A stretch of 64,000 nucleotides of DNA from Gossypium raimondii (lineage: Eukaryota > Streptophyta > Magnoliopsida > Malvales > Malvaceae), in assembly GCF_025698545.1 (NCBI RefSeq), contig NC_068577.1, positions 1,240,001 through 1,304,000 on the forward strand. Reading direction: 5' to 3'. Below the pieces are notes generated by a model that was not told the DNA's origin, ran no database searches, and saw nothing but the letters and a program-made list of their open reading frames with translations. Numbering within the stretch: the first letter of the stretch is position 1; every line of letters begins with the position of its first letter. The translations under genes were made by a program, and so were the position numbers. Positions 43,933-55,475 of the stretch are shown here, piece by piece.

Positions 43933-46346
43933 ATGACGAAACCATTCTCCCCTTTCCATTTCGCCGTTAGTTTCTTCACCGTTATCTCCTTCCCGCCGTT
44001 AACCCATGCTTTGGGTTCGGGTTCAACGTTCGCCGTCGCCTACGCCACCGCCACCGTATGCGCCATCGTAGCAGCCGAACCATCTCAGCGCATTGTCTGT
44101 TACCGCGCCGGCAACGCTTCCTCGTTCGCGGTTTCCGTCCTCCCTAACATCTCTTACTCCACCGTCGCCGGTGGCCGAACGATCATTTGCGCCGTCCGTT
44201 CCAGTGGTAGCAGCCTCCTGTGCTGGGAAACAAACGACCCAACATTTCCAGTTAAACGCTTGTACTACAACGATACCGTTTTGCTAAAATCCCTCGCAAT
44301 CGGCGACGGAAAGATTTGCGCAACGTCGACGAATGCGACGTCATCTGTATCTTGCTGGAGACCCATCGGAAATAATGGAAATAACAACGATGAGTTACCC
44401 AATGGTAATTACACCATGGGTAAAATCACATCCGGGTTTGGGTTTTCATGTGGGATCGTTTTGAGTGAAAACAACAGGGTTTCTTGTTGGGGAAGTAACT
44501 CAATAGGCAAAACCATTGAAGAACAATTTGGGAACATTTCAATTTCAAATATCGAAGCTGGGTTTTCCCATGTTTGTGGAGTGAACTCAGTCGGTGATTT
44601 GCTTTGTAAAGGAGATAACTCAAATGGTCAATTAAATGTTCCTTTAAACAAAGGTTTAACCTTTGTTTCTGGGTTAGCTCTTGGTGATGGTTTTAGTTGT
44701 GCAATAAGGAGATCAAATGGTACGGTTGTGTGTTGGGGTTCCATGAATGAATCCGCCATTGAAGGTATCGAGATGGAATCCGTTGTTGCAGGTTTAAATT
44801 TCACTTGTGGATTAACCACTAGGGATTTCTCCATTGTTTGTTGGGGTCCTGGATGGCCTTTAAGCAATGGGTCAGCTTCAAATTCTTCTCTAATGGAGTT
44901 GCCTTTTGGAGCTGAGATTTTACCAGGGCCTTGTCTTCAATCTTCTTGTAATGAGTGTGGATTATATCCTCAATCAAGCAGGCTTTGTTTTGGCAATGGT
45001 AACATTTGTAAACCTTCACCCTGTTTCAATTTCACCATTCCATCATCGCCATTACCGGCGTCACCTCCACTTCCAGTGGGTACGTCGCGGTCCTCTCCGT
45101 TGAGGAGAGGGTTATTGGCTTTTGTCATAGTTGGATCAGTAGGAGGTTTTATGGGGATTTGTAGTATTATTTACTGTTTATGGACTGGTGTTTGTTGTGG
45201 TAGAAAGAAAGTACATAACTCAGTTCAACCAAGAATCACAAGAGTTGGTTCTAATGGTGGTCCAGGATCAAACAACAGTTCTTTATCAAGGTCATTTACT
45301 ATTAGACGCCATAGCTCAAGAGCAATGAAACGTCAAAGAAGTGGAACATCATCCAAACATGCTGATAGAGCTGAAGAATTCACCTTATCTGAACTTGCTG
45401 CTGCCACAAATGATTTCTCACCCGAAAACAAGATCGGTGCCGGGAGTTTCGGTATCGTTTACAAAGGTAAGTTATGGGATGGTCGCGAGGTAGCCATTAA
45501 ACGAGGCGAAACAGGTCAAAAACCAAGAAATTCCAAGAGAAAGAGACTGCATTTGAATCAGAATTGGCATTTTTATCGAGGCTTCATCATAAACATTTGG
45601 TTAGGCTTGTTGGGTATTGTGATGAAAAAGATGAAAGGCTTTTGGTTTATGAATACATGAAGAATGGTGCTGTTCATGATCATTTACATGATAAGAACAA
45701 TGTTGTGAAAACTAGTAGTTTGATCAATTCTTGGAAAATGAGGATCAAAATCGCTTTGGATGCAGCTCGAGGGATCGAATATCTTCACAACTATGCAGTT
45801 CCACCTATAATCCATAGAGATATAAAGTCATCCAACATCTTACTTGATATGAATTGGACAGCAAGGGTTTCAGATTTCGGACTTTCACTCATGGATCCGG
45901 AATCCGACCACAATTACAAGCCGATGAAGGCCGTCGGAACAGTCGGTTACATAGACCCCGAGTACTACGGCTTAAATGTATTAACAACAAAGAGTGATGT
46001 TTATGGACTTGGAGTTGTAATGCTAGAACTACTTACAGGAAAGAGAGCTATATTCAAGAATGATGACAATGGTGGCACCCCAATAAGCTTAGTGGATTAT
46101 GCAGTGCCTGCAATTATGGCAGGTGAATTGGTTAAGGTTTTGGACCAAAGGGTTGGACCACCAGAGCTTAATGAAACTGAAGCAGTAGAACTAATGGCAT
46201 ATACTGCAATGCATTGTGTGAATTCTGAAGGTAAAGAAAGACCTATAATTGGTGACATTGTTTCTAATTTGGAAAGGGCATTCAATGTTTGTGATGGTAG
46301 CCATGGCAGTATCTCTAGTGGTGCATTTTCATTTGTTTCAGATTGA
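43933..46346 (+). CDS. CCR3: CRINKLY4-related receptor-like kinase (CCR3-like), frame broken by a 1-base deletion
   Basis: An intronless gene of about 805 codons. It has a signal peptide (residues 1-26), then a propeller-like region of CRINKLY4/RCC1-type repeats ending in CW or similar ([33 protein letters not shown]). A short Cys-rich TNFR-like segment ([19 protein letters not shown]) and a transmembrane helix (about 391-415) follow. The kinase domain has GAGSFG (residue 502) and VAIK (Lys523). At 45518-45522 the sequence has five A residues where the family frame needs six, so the frame shifts at about codon 530. The remaining 270 codons continue in another frame with [36 protein letters not shown] and a natural stop at 46346. 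It is therefore either a very young pseudogene or a homopolymer sequencing error. Family knowledge: CR4-type receptors act at the plasma membrane in epidermal and meristem signalling. Assignment to CCR3 (At3g55950) is by similarity and neighbourhood. Confidence 0.92.
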
Positions 46347-46349
46347 AAA

Positions 46350-47068
46350 TTTTTCCTCCCTTTTTTGTTTTTCTATCAATGATTTATCTAGATATACATC
46401 ATTTTGTAGTGTAAAGATTTTTCATTTTTTTAGGGATTTTGTGAACATTGAAAGCAAAGGATAAGAGATTAGATGGTTTAATCTTGTTATTGTTTTGGAT
46501 TCAACTTTGACCATTCGGGTCCGTTTCACACTAAAAAGCTAAAAAGAATAAGATTTTGATTTCGAATTCTTGAATGGGTTAATATAACTTTTAGTCTCCG
46601 AACACGGTAATTAGGTTCACTTTGGTCTTTAAACTTTATAAATAAGTCCATTTTGGTCATTGAACTCGGATTTAATCTAAATTTGTTAAGTGAATTAAGT
46701 CGAGGGACTAAAAAGTAACCCTTCTTGACTTGCATGAGGTTTTGAAGTTGTTTAAATTTTGTCAAAACCCATTAACTCAAATGGTCCAACAAACACAATG
46801 AAAAACTGGGTCCATGCATTGGACACATGTTCTTTGAAATATTAGGGAAGTTTTAATTTTAAAGGAAATTGACTTTGAATTTAGAAAGGAAAAAAGGATA
46901 CGGTTTAACTGGAGTTTGGTCAATACAACTATGAAAAATTATTGAATTATGCCGGTGACCTACCTCTTCCTTTTCCCCATCTTTTATGTGGAAAGTGTTC
47001 TCAAAATCAAGAAAAATGTGTGGTGAAAAAAATGTATGAAACTATGTTTTCGACTTTGGTTATTGATG
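46350..47068. other. 3' UTR of the kinase gene and intergenic DNA
   Basis: The first ~150 bases after the stop are T-rich and probably 3' UTR. A degenerate repeat of 'ggtcttta..acttt' phrases lies at 46570-46690. No gene. Confidence 0.4.
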
Positions 47069-47076
47069 CTGATTAA

Positions 47077-47412
47077 TAGGGTGTTCAAACGGTTAACCGA
47101 ATTGAATTAATATTAAATGAATTAATCGAATTGAAATTTTTTCTAAAAAATTAACCGAACCGAAATTTATATGTTTTTTTTTTCAGTTAAAACAAGCATA
47201 AACATATATAAAAAAATGATAATATTCATTTGATCGAATTATCGAAATTAAAACTACATATAATTTGTATTATTAATTATTAAGTTCGGTTAATTACCCG
47301 ATTTCAAATCGAATTAACCGATAACCGAACTTTCAAAAAATCATTCGACCTCCAATCGAATTAGATCGGTTCAGCCGGTTAATTCGGTTTTAACCGAAAT
47401 TTGAACACCCTA
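47077..47412. mobile_element. hAT-type MITE
   Basis: A 336 bp element. Left end TAGGGTGTTCAAACGGTTAA; right end (minus strand) TAGGGTGTTCAAATTTCGGT. It is flanked by CTGATTAA (47069-47076) and CTGATTGA (47413-47420), an 8 bp duplication with one mismatch. TAGGGTG ends and an 8 bp duplication are hAT hallmarks. The interior is rich in 'aaccgaatt' and does not code. Confidence 0.78.
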
Positions 47413-47417
47413 CTGAT

Positions 47418-47580
47418 TGAGTCTTAACTCGATTAGCATGGACATTATTGTTAATATGGGAAGATGTGGGTTCGAATGCGTTGAAACATATTATCTTCTA
47501 TTTATGGGTTGAAGAGGGGTTCTAGATAATTCTATACATTGTATAAAAAAGAACAGATATGATCAGAACTTAGAATAAGA
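47418..47580 (+). mobile_element. tRNA-derived SINE copy next to the hAT MITE
   Basis: TTAACTCGATTAGCATGG (A box) and GATGTGGGTTCGAATGCG (B box), followed by TTATCTTCTATTTATGGG, align with the copy at 42633. It begins at or just after the right target duplication of the hAT MITE. Confidence 0.55.
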
Positions 47581-47599
47581 TTATTAAAAGAAAACTCTG

Positions 47600-49400
47600 C
47601 TGATTGATAAAAACAACTCATCCATGTTTAGTCAACGGAATGTTTTTTTATTATAGGAAATGTGAAAATCATAAGGTTTTTTTTGGTTTTCAATATGTTG
47701 AAATTTTTTTCAAATGTTTCATTTTGATTGTGACAAGTTTTGTTTTTGATTATTACCATTCTAATAAACTCTACAATTAAATTTCAATCTTGTGATTCTT
47801 TGTTGCCAAAAGTCTATTAAGAATCTTGTTATTCTATTAAAATTTACTTTGATACCTAACAGATTTAGACATGATCTGATCTGACCTATCTTAAAAAAAT
47901 TCATATATTTTTGAATTATCGTTTGGCTAAAAAAGGATAGACTTAACGTACTTTTTAGCCATACGAGAGTTCAAAAATATATGATTTTTTTAGGATGGCT
48001 GGATTTTTTATGGGTTGCGTCAGATCATTAGTAAGTTATTTGGGTATGCTATATGTTGTTTAAATTATCGAGAACTTTTTAATGATGTCATGATTTGAAT
48101 AATTTTTAATGTATAGAGACTAATTAGAATAATTTTTAAATAAAGGGATTAAAATAAACTTCACATAACAGTGTAGGGACTCCTGGTAAATTTTGACTTT
48201 TCTAAATTTATTTATATTTAATGATTTTAAATAATAAAATAGGGAAATGATTAGTATAATAATATTTCTTCATGGGCCTTCTTGCTGGTGTCAAGAATTT
48301 GGTTCATCACTCTTGTAATCAATTATTTATTTAATTTCATAAGCTATATATTTTGGGGAATACATAATATTTAGACTATTTAAGAGCTTCAAAAAAATAA
48401 AATTTTAATTTATTGGTCTTGACTCACCCGTTTGGTATAGATTTGAATTGTGTTACCGTCGTATCCACCTCTACTATCACATCGATTTTTTTATATAACA
48501 AATTCGATATAGAAAAATTATTAAAATTTTGTTATAATCACAAATTACAATATTTAATACAAAATTTCAGAGCACAAAATCTAAAAGAATCCAAATTATT
48601 GATTAAGTATGAGATGAGATCCAAATATAATATTTATATCAGTCCTTTCAAATATGATGACTTGAGATTTGAACTCGTTAAAATGTATGAAGAAAATACT
48701 CACTATCACTTTTTAGTGAGGTTAATGCTATTATATTTGATTTGTATTTCGTGCAAAGATCAAGAGTAGGTTTAGGTCCAACTTGAAAAATGGGTTTAAA
48801 ATTTTGTCCAAGCTTGATCCAAGTAAAAAATGCTAAACTCGAGCTCAGCCCGACCTGTATTAAAATTTCTATATTATATATATATATATATAAATTTTAA
48901 AAATGTAATACATTAAATACATTAAAATAAATATTTTCTAACAAATTAAAAATACATTAATTATACTTAAATAACACTAAGATAGTTGCAACTTAGCAAT
49001 CAAATGCCTCTAAAATAGTAGCACAATAAAAAAAGAGTTATACAATATCCAAACAATAATAAAATAGTAGCAGTAAAACAACAACAAAACATCAGCAAAT
49101 AGTGGAAGACCTGTTTAGAAAATGGGTCTTATTTTTTGTTTAAATCTATTTTTCGGCTTTATATTTTTATCTAAACCTTTTCACTTTTCAGACAAAACTT
49201 CAAGCGGGTCACCGACACATGATGATGTCTAGCAGGGAATGGAAAAGTAATAAGAAACTCATATTTGAACACAACAGCAAGATATGTATGACAATTAATT
49301 GCAAATTTCATCCCTAACATTTCAGCTTTTTTTGCAATTAAGCCCTAATGCTTCTTTTTTTTTTGTTCTATACCCAATTAACCAGCTGTCTGTACCAAGT
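47600..49400. other. Intergenic AT-rich DNA, no gene
   Basis: The 118-codon open frame at 48413-48769 has no family features and an amino-acid composition typical of chance frames in AT-rich DNA. A degenerate 'gggtttaaaattttgtccaa' stretch at 48770-48880 resembles the interior of the hAT repeat at 57300. Confidence 0.4.
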
Positions 49401-49549
49401 TAGTCAACTATACCAAAACTAAGACTATACCAAAAAATTGCAGGTGCCTATTGAAGGTGCCCGAAGTGCCTATACCAGGTGCTTCTATACCCCAAAACAG
49501 TGTAACACAAAAAAGATCCAACAAAATAATGCATGATATAATGCAATAT

Positions 49550-50384
49550 TCACTTCTTGGGTGCAACAGATTCTTGAGTGCCAATCTCATCTCCAGTTGC
49601 CTTTCTCTTCTTGTTCGAGGACTGTGCATCAGATGAATTATTTAGTCCATAAATGCCTCTCCTTGTGCTGATCCCAGACTGTAACAAAAGAAGACAAATG
49701 TCAGACCCCAAGATTGGTGGCTTACAAATTATTGTAATAAAATGTCATCACTTACATGGAATGTTTGCTCTCCAGTATTCAAATTGGTGTAGAGACCAAT
49801 GCCTTCAAATCTACTTGGTCTTCTTCCTCTGTTAGGTCTGGCTGCAGTTGTAGGCATCTTTCCCTTCCCTTTGTCGGCAATTGCAGAAGGGTTTTGAGGT
49901 GTCTCTGAAGTAGCTGGAGTATCTGCACAATGAGTTGTGGTCTGTTGCAAAGAACTGCAATTGATTTTAACTTGAACAATACTAGTAAGGAAAGGAATGA
50001 CTAAAATTGAATAAATAAACTGTAAAATACCTGAGTAGTTGATGATTTCTTTTGAGGGCATTTCCTTTTGTTATGCCCTAGCTGTCCACCATTTCTATAG
50101 TTCATAACTAATCCCCTCATACTCAGCTATCCAGGTTTAAGCTTCTGTGGTTCATCCTTGGCCATTCTCTTATTTTTCTTGGGCCTCCTAGGCATAACCC
50201 TCTCCATTGGAGGCAGAATAGGCTTACCCCAGTTCTCTTCCACCCATGTCACCCATTGATAGGCTGCAATGCATACTGATATGCATTCAAGTAAGTTTCC
50301 ATGTGGTAGTGTAGTCATTTGGCTCTTTACCAATGTGCCATATGGCACATGTATGTGAGCATGGACTTCATTTTGCAACCTCAA
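49550..50384 (-). pseudogene. MuDR-type (MULE) transposase 3' relic
   Basis: The minus strand reads AAYQWVTWVEENWGKPILPP, MERVMPRRPKKNKRMAKDEP and then QKLKPG, the Pro- and Arg-rich tail seen after the SWIM zinc finger in plant MuDR transposases. Next comes a zinc knuckle of the type CxxCxxxGHNKRxC in which two Cys are lost (MNYRNGGQLGHNKRKC). Two further exons follow by good splice sites, giving KGKGKMPTTAARPNRGRRPS and a C-terminal NKKRKATGDEIG. A TAG stop replaces Gln after KLKPG. The catalytic core and SWIM domain are absent upstream, so only the 3' exons remain. Confidence 0.72.
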
Positions 50385-50399
50385 AAATACTTTTTTTTA

Positions 50400-52070
50400 A
50401 TGAATTATATCTCTAAACAATCTTATTCTACCTAAGTTAGGATATGAAAAATTTAAATAAATTAAAAATTAATATTTTTAATAATTTAATTTTTAATACT
50501 TAATTTTTCAACACTTGTTTTTTCGACAAATAACTTTTAATTTATCAAACAACACTTTATTCAATTTTTTTTTCATTTATTAATCCAATAGACTAATAAT
50601 GATTCACTCACATGTCTGCCAAATTCCTCATGTTCCTTATTTCTTTTGTGTCTCCAAGCTTCTTGATTCAAATCATGAAGAAAAACACTAACTAAATTTT
50701 CATGAAAAATTCAAGTAAAAACTCTTCTCTTTCTCTCTCTTCTACCCCATTTTCCCCCTTCTCTCTCTATATATAGCAAAAGAATGAATTTTCTTTTTCC
50801 CCTAGATTTTCCACACTTTTCATCATTTATTCATTTATTTAATTATTAAATAAATTATTACAATTTAATATTTTAAATTTTAATTTAATGTCTTATATTA
50901 ATGCCATCAATAATGTCTCTCTTTTTTCTAATTTAAATTTTAAAAATAATCTTTAATGACAAAATGACTAAGTTACCCTTTAAAATTTCTTTTGTCATAT
51001 TTAATACATAAAAGGTTAAATAGTCATTTCACTCATTTATTTGACATATGCAATTATTATTTATGTTGATATTATTTTTCCATGGTATAATTACAATTTA
51101 ATAACTTTTCTCTTAATGACAACTACACTATAAGTCCCTATGATTTCTTGGCAATTACAATTTATTCTATACCCTGATTTTTATTTTGTAAATATCAATA
51201 TATTTTCAACCTTATTTATATATGCAATGATTAATTAATTTTCCACCGTTTATTTTATGGTCAAATTGTATTTTAGTTCTCGCACTTTTACAAAAGTTCC
51301 ATTTTAGTCCTTTATGATAATTCTCTTTTCATACCTACTTTCTTATATACTTAATTGATCTCTATGATTACTATTTGATTAACATCCTCAATTCTTGAGA
51401 ATTTGTTACTCTTTGATATACTATTATTACTTTTTACCAAACATTTCGGGGTTACACTCCCATTTTGTTGGAACAACTTTCCGAGCTTTTTCATTAACAG
51501 ATTTAATGAATGCCCTCATTATTGCTTTTCAAAAAGAATAGTTTGGTCCATCTAAGAGTGGTGTTTGAGTAGTTGATCCTTTGGTCTTCGTTGTTTCCAT
51601 TTGAACTTATTAAGCATCATGACTATGGCATCTGAAACAAGAAGAAAACTTAGAACACAAAGATTTTTAAAGAATTCGGACTTTACCTAAGTTTGCGAAT
51701 CTTAGCTTAGAGAACCAACCCACTAGGTCAACACAATACAAGAATAATGATTTAAGCCCAACCTTTTCATGCTCAAGTTGTATAAGTGTAGTAATGTTGA
51801 TGAGCTCCCTTGCTATCCTTATCTTTAATTTTAAACATGTATTATAATTTTTTTATTCAAAATAGCCCTCTTAACTTCAAATCCTTCTTAAATACATAAG
51901 ATAAACTAATACAAGGGCTTAGTTAAAATTTGCCAACTAAACCAATGTTGTGGTTGCCATTGTTGGCACATGTCAAAACACAACTTTTAACCTTAACTCC
52001 ATCAAACATGAGTAATTTAAGGTTTTTCTTTTTGAAAATTTATTCACATATTTGAAGCATTAACATTTAT
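50400..52070. other. Intergenic AT-rich DNA, no gene
   Basis: No coding region, element ends or RNA gene could be identified in about 1.7 kb. Confidence 0.4.
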
Positions 52071-52659
52071 ATCTAATTTCAAAAAGAGTTAAATATATTT
52101 CGGCCTTGAACTTGTCCATTTGGACCTAGTTGGTCCCTAAACTTATCTCCTGTCAACCAAGTTGGTACATCAGCACTAATACTATTAGTTTGTGATGATG
52201 TGACACTACTAGCCAATTTGGTGGTACCACATGGTAGCCTCTCAATACGACGAATGAAAAACATAAATTAAAAATATATAAATTAATTTAAAAAATATTT
52301 TTCACATTTGGAATGAATTTGGACAAACCATTTGTCCAGGTTCATTCTAGGTGTGTTTTTGGTAATTTATATATATTTAATTTCTTTTCTAAAATATCAA
52401 ATTTTTAGATTATTATTTTGAAAAATATATAAAAGCCTATAATATATATAAAAATATATAAAAACGTATAATTTTATAAAAGTATGTATTATAAAAAATT
52501 ATAGTATATAAATTTATAAAAATATATATTATAAATTTATAAAATGTGTTATTTTAATAAAAATAGTGAATGGGTAATTTCAAATGACTAAAAATTATAG
52601 GCTTTATATATTTAGATATGTTTTTTTTTATAAATTTATAATTGATATATTTTTTAAAA

Positions 52660-53215
52660 TAACATGAGGTGTGGTGGTTGCTCACTAGAGGTGATCATGG
52701 GCCGGGCGGCCTGACCCAGCCCGATGGCCCGCCTGAAATATGGGGGTTCGGGTAAAAATATAGGCCCGAAATATGGGTTTGGGCAAAAAAACAAGGCCTT
52801 TTTAGAAAATGGGCCGGGCCTCAAGCACCACTTTTTTGGCCCGGGCTCAGCCTGGCCCGAATATAATAAATATTTATTTTTAAAATAAATTTGTGGTGTT
52901 TATTAAAAATGGGCCGGGCCGGGCTCGAGCTTAGGAATTTTTTCCGGGCCGGGCCTGGACAAAATTTTAGGCCCATATTTCGGGCCGGGCCTAGGACGCG
53001 GGCCGAAATTTTGTTCTGGGCCTGGCCTGAACCCGGTCCGGCCCATGATCACCTCTATTGCTCACCTTATCCCCTAATCATGTGGTTGGGGATTCGATCT
53101 CCACTTGTAGAGATGGAGCACATTTTATGGCCAGCCATTTGCCTCTTTGGAGTGAACTCTCTTGTGGCAAAGAAATTAGTCGCTGCTACCAATGGCGGAC
53201 ACCCAGGTTAGGACC
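52660..53215 (+). repeat. Possible SINE split by the hAT MITE
   Basis: With the hAT insertion removed, GAGGTGTGGTGGTTGCTCAC joins CTTATCCCCTAATCATGTGG and TTGGGGATTCGATCTCCAC. This resembles a tRNA-derived A box and B box about 35 bases apart. The 3' tail and duplication are not resolved, so this is tentative. Confidence 0.35.
52686..53057. mobile_element. hAT-type MITE nested in the MULE element
   Basis: A 372 bp element with identical 20 bp ends TAGAGGTGATCATGGGCCGG on both strands. It is flanked by a perfect 8 bp duplication TTGCTCAC (52678-52685 and 53058-53065). Its interior is strikingly GC-rich (runs of GGGCCGGGCC and CCCGAA) in this AT-rich region. The perfect ends and duplication suggest a recent insertion. 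A divergent relative lies at about 57299-57825. Confidence 0.88.
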
Positions 53216-54196
53216 CAAAAAAATTGATATTTTATTAAAAAATTAAAAATAAAAATACCAAAAACACATCTAGATGTGAAAAATCATTTGCCCAAGTTAA
53301 TTCTTGATGTGAAAAAAAAAAGTATATATATTTTTAATTAATTTATATATTTTTATTTTTATTTTTTAATTTATGTTTCACACATGACATACTGAGAGGC
53401 TACTACATGGCACCACCATTTTGGCTATCAGTGTCACGTCAATACAAATTAACAGTGTTAGTACAAAGGTACCAACCCGATTGACAGAGCATAAGTTCAG
53501 GGACCAACTAGGTCCCAAAAAATATTTGTAGACCAACAAAGTACAAATCAGGGGCCAAAATATATTAACCCTTTCAAAAATATGTTAGATATAGATGTGA
53601 CTCAAACATGCATTCCACCCAAATAGTAACTATAGCAAGAAAAACACTTGGTAATGATTTTGGTACTTGAAATAAATAAACAATTTTGTTTTCTAATATA
53701 GAGGACACAAGTCTGCAACTCATTGGAGGAAGTACACAATGATTGTTTTTTTTTTTTCTTGAATAAAAGCTGAGCTGATACATTATTGAAAACGACAACG
53801 TATCGTACAAACACACATACGAATTAATCAACATTCATTAACTCGATACTACAAAATTTGTATGGGAGTTATAGAGATTTGATTAAATTAATCTTTTTAC
53901 TATTAAATGGATCAATTTAGTCCATGTATTATTAATTAAAAGAATCAAACGAGGTCAATCGGAATAGATTTAACATTTATTATTTTCAAGATATTTTTAT
54001 ACAAAAATGTTAATTACATTACAATTTGGACATATTTAATCTTTTAATGGTCATTTGATAATAGAAGGACTAATTTGATCAATCCTTATAATACAGGGAC
54101 CTCCTAGGTACAACAAAAATGAAGGGGAAAAAAATACAAAATGCTAGTTTATTTAACTTTTAATTACTGCAAAATGATCCTATTTCATTTTGGTAA

Positions 54197-54550
54197 TTAC
54201 GAGGGAAGCCAGACTTCTTCACCAAATAGCTTGAAGACTTTCTTCATGGTTATGATTTTGTAAGAGGAATCACCTTCAACATCCTTGTAAAAGACAACTT
54301 TATCACCTGCCTGAAGACCTTTATCCTTAACGAACTTACGCCAACCTTTGGACACCACTGGTTTTGGATGGAAATCTTTCTTCCTGGTTGAGCAACGAAA
54401 CTCCCATGTTTGTCCATGTTTGTCTTTCACTTCAAAATCAGCACAACGACGAGCTTGGTCGAACTCGAATGCCCATAAAATCTCTGATGGAACCGCCAAC
54501 CTATGTTCTATGTCTGTCGGAGAAAGAACCTTTGAGAACAGCTGCTTCAT
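54197..54550 (-). CDS. Small single B3-domain DNA-binding protein
   Basis: One exon of 117 codons, from MKQLFSKVLSPTDIEHRL to a stop after GEEVWLPS. Nearly the whole protein is one B3 domain: LFSKVLSPTDIEHRLAVPSE (first strand and helix), WEFRCSTRK, then VSKGWRKFVKDKGLQAGDKV and VFYKD. B3 domains of plants bind DNA in the major groove. No other domain is present, unlike ARF, RAV or LAV proteins, so it belongs with small B3/REM-like proteins of unknown target. A (TA)n run at 54617-54638, about 70 bases upstream, could serve as TATA. Whether an upstream exon exists is not excluded, since TTTGTAG just before the ATG could be an acceptor. Confidence 0.85.
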   Translation of the reverse strand: MKQLFSKVLSPTDIEHRLAVPSEILWAFEFDQARRCADFEVKDKHGQTWEFRCSTRKKDFHPKPVVSKGWRKFVKDKGLQAGDKVVFYKDVEGDSSYKIITMKKVFKLFGEEVWLPS

Positions 54551-54649
54551 TTCCCGATATCTACAAACACTTCAAAATAGTTAGAAAGAATCATATTTTC
54601 TTTCCATATGGTGACATATATATATATATATATATATAATACATACTTT

Positions 54650-55330
54650 GGTTGTTTTTTAAGGAACAACTTTTAATTCTCTTCCTTCTTTTTTTTATTG
54701 TCTTATTATTTTATAAAATAAAAGTTAAAAGACTGTTTAACAAATGAAACACATTTTCATACTCTTTGTTTAAAAATAAAAATAAAACAACTTTTCATCC
54801 GGTCTTAATCCCATACACTCTTAAGGGAGAATGTAAGTTTAGACCTTAAAAACGACACTATTAAAAAGGACAGCTACTACACTCAAATTTGTAATTTAGT
54901 AGTCTTTTTACTGTAATTTGACATAATTTAACACCTCTATTTTATAATGTCATCAGTTAGTCCAAATAATTAAATGCTGATGCTGAAAAAGTTAAGAGTT
55001 AATTATAAATATAAGTGGATGGCAAAGACTCAATTTTTGGTCTCTAAAGACCAATATTTTGTTGAAATGGGCAGGTTTGGAGTGGGTCTACAAATTTCAC
55101 TTCCAAATAATATTTTCAACTTTTTGGGTATTTTCTTCTTTATTTTCCCTTGTAAGGGCCACTCTTTGTGGAAACCTTTTTTTTATTTTTCTCCTCTTTA
55201 TTATTTAAATAATTTCTTCAAAGCAAACTTATTTGTCATTGGGTCACTATTCCAAACTCCATTACAAATAATTCATTATAAAATAATTTACTGTCAATTT
55301 AATATTCAAATTTTGTTTAAACTTAAACAC
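54650..55330. other. Intergenic, upstream of the B3 gene
   Basis: No gene is supported. The 123-codon open frame at 54974-55345 is Phe/Asn/Lys rich with no family features. Confidence 0.35.
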
Positions 55331-55337
55331 TGTCTAA

Positions 55338-55475
55338 AACGTTAACTGACATGACAATCTGCATGCACTTCATGTTATTTTTAAATTATTTGTTAACATG
55401 TTATATAAGACGAATAGTACCACGTCTAGATGAAATACATGCAGATTGTCACATCAACATTGTTAAAAAATTAAC
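55338..55475. repeat. Small foldback, ACATGACAATCTGCATG arms
   Basis: GACATGACAATCTGCATG near 55350 pairs with CATGCAGATTGTCACATC near 55438, and the outer AACGTTAA/TTAACGTT pair extends the stem. About 138 bp in all. It is probably a degraded MITE. Confidence 0.5.

Larger units (their letters stand above)
52086..53571. mobile_element. MULE-type foldback element with ~250 bp inverted ends
   Basis: A 1486 bp element. Left end GAGTTAAATATATTTCGGCC; right end (minus strand) GGGTTAATATATTTTGGCCC. Complementarity continues for about 250 bases (left 52086-52330, right 53330-53571), including 'ggtagcctctca' against 'tgagaggctac'. It is flanked by a perfect 9 bp duplication TTTCAAAAA at 52077-52085 and 53572-53580. 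The 9 bp duplication and long inverted ends indicate Mutator type; there is no transposase. It is itself interrupted by the hAT MITE at 52686-53057. Confidence 0.85.

Noticed and set aside
48413-48769. A 118-codon open frame on the plus strand.
   Set aside because: AT-rich composition, no recognisable domain, no splice or promoter context; probably chance.
54974-55345. A 123-codon open frame rich in Phe, Asn and Lys.
   Set aside because: No family motifs; the composition is what AT-rich DNA yields by chance.
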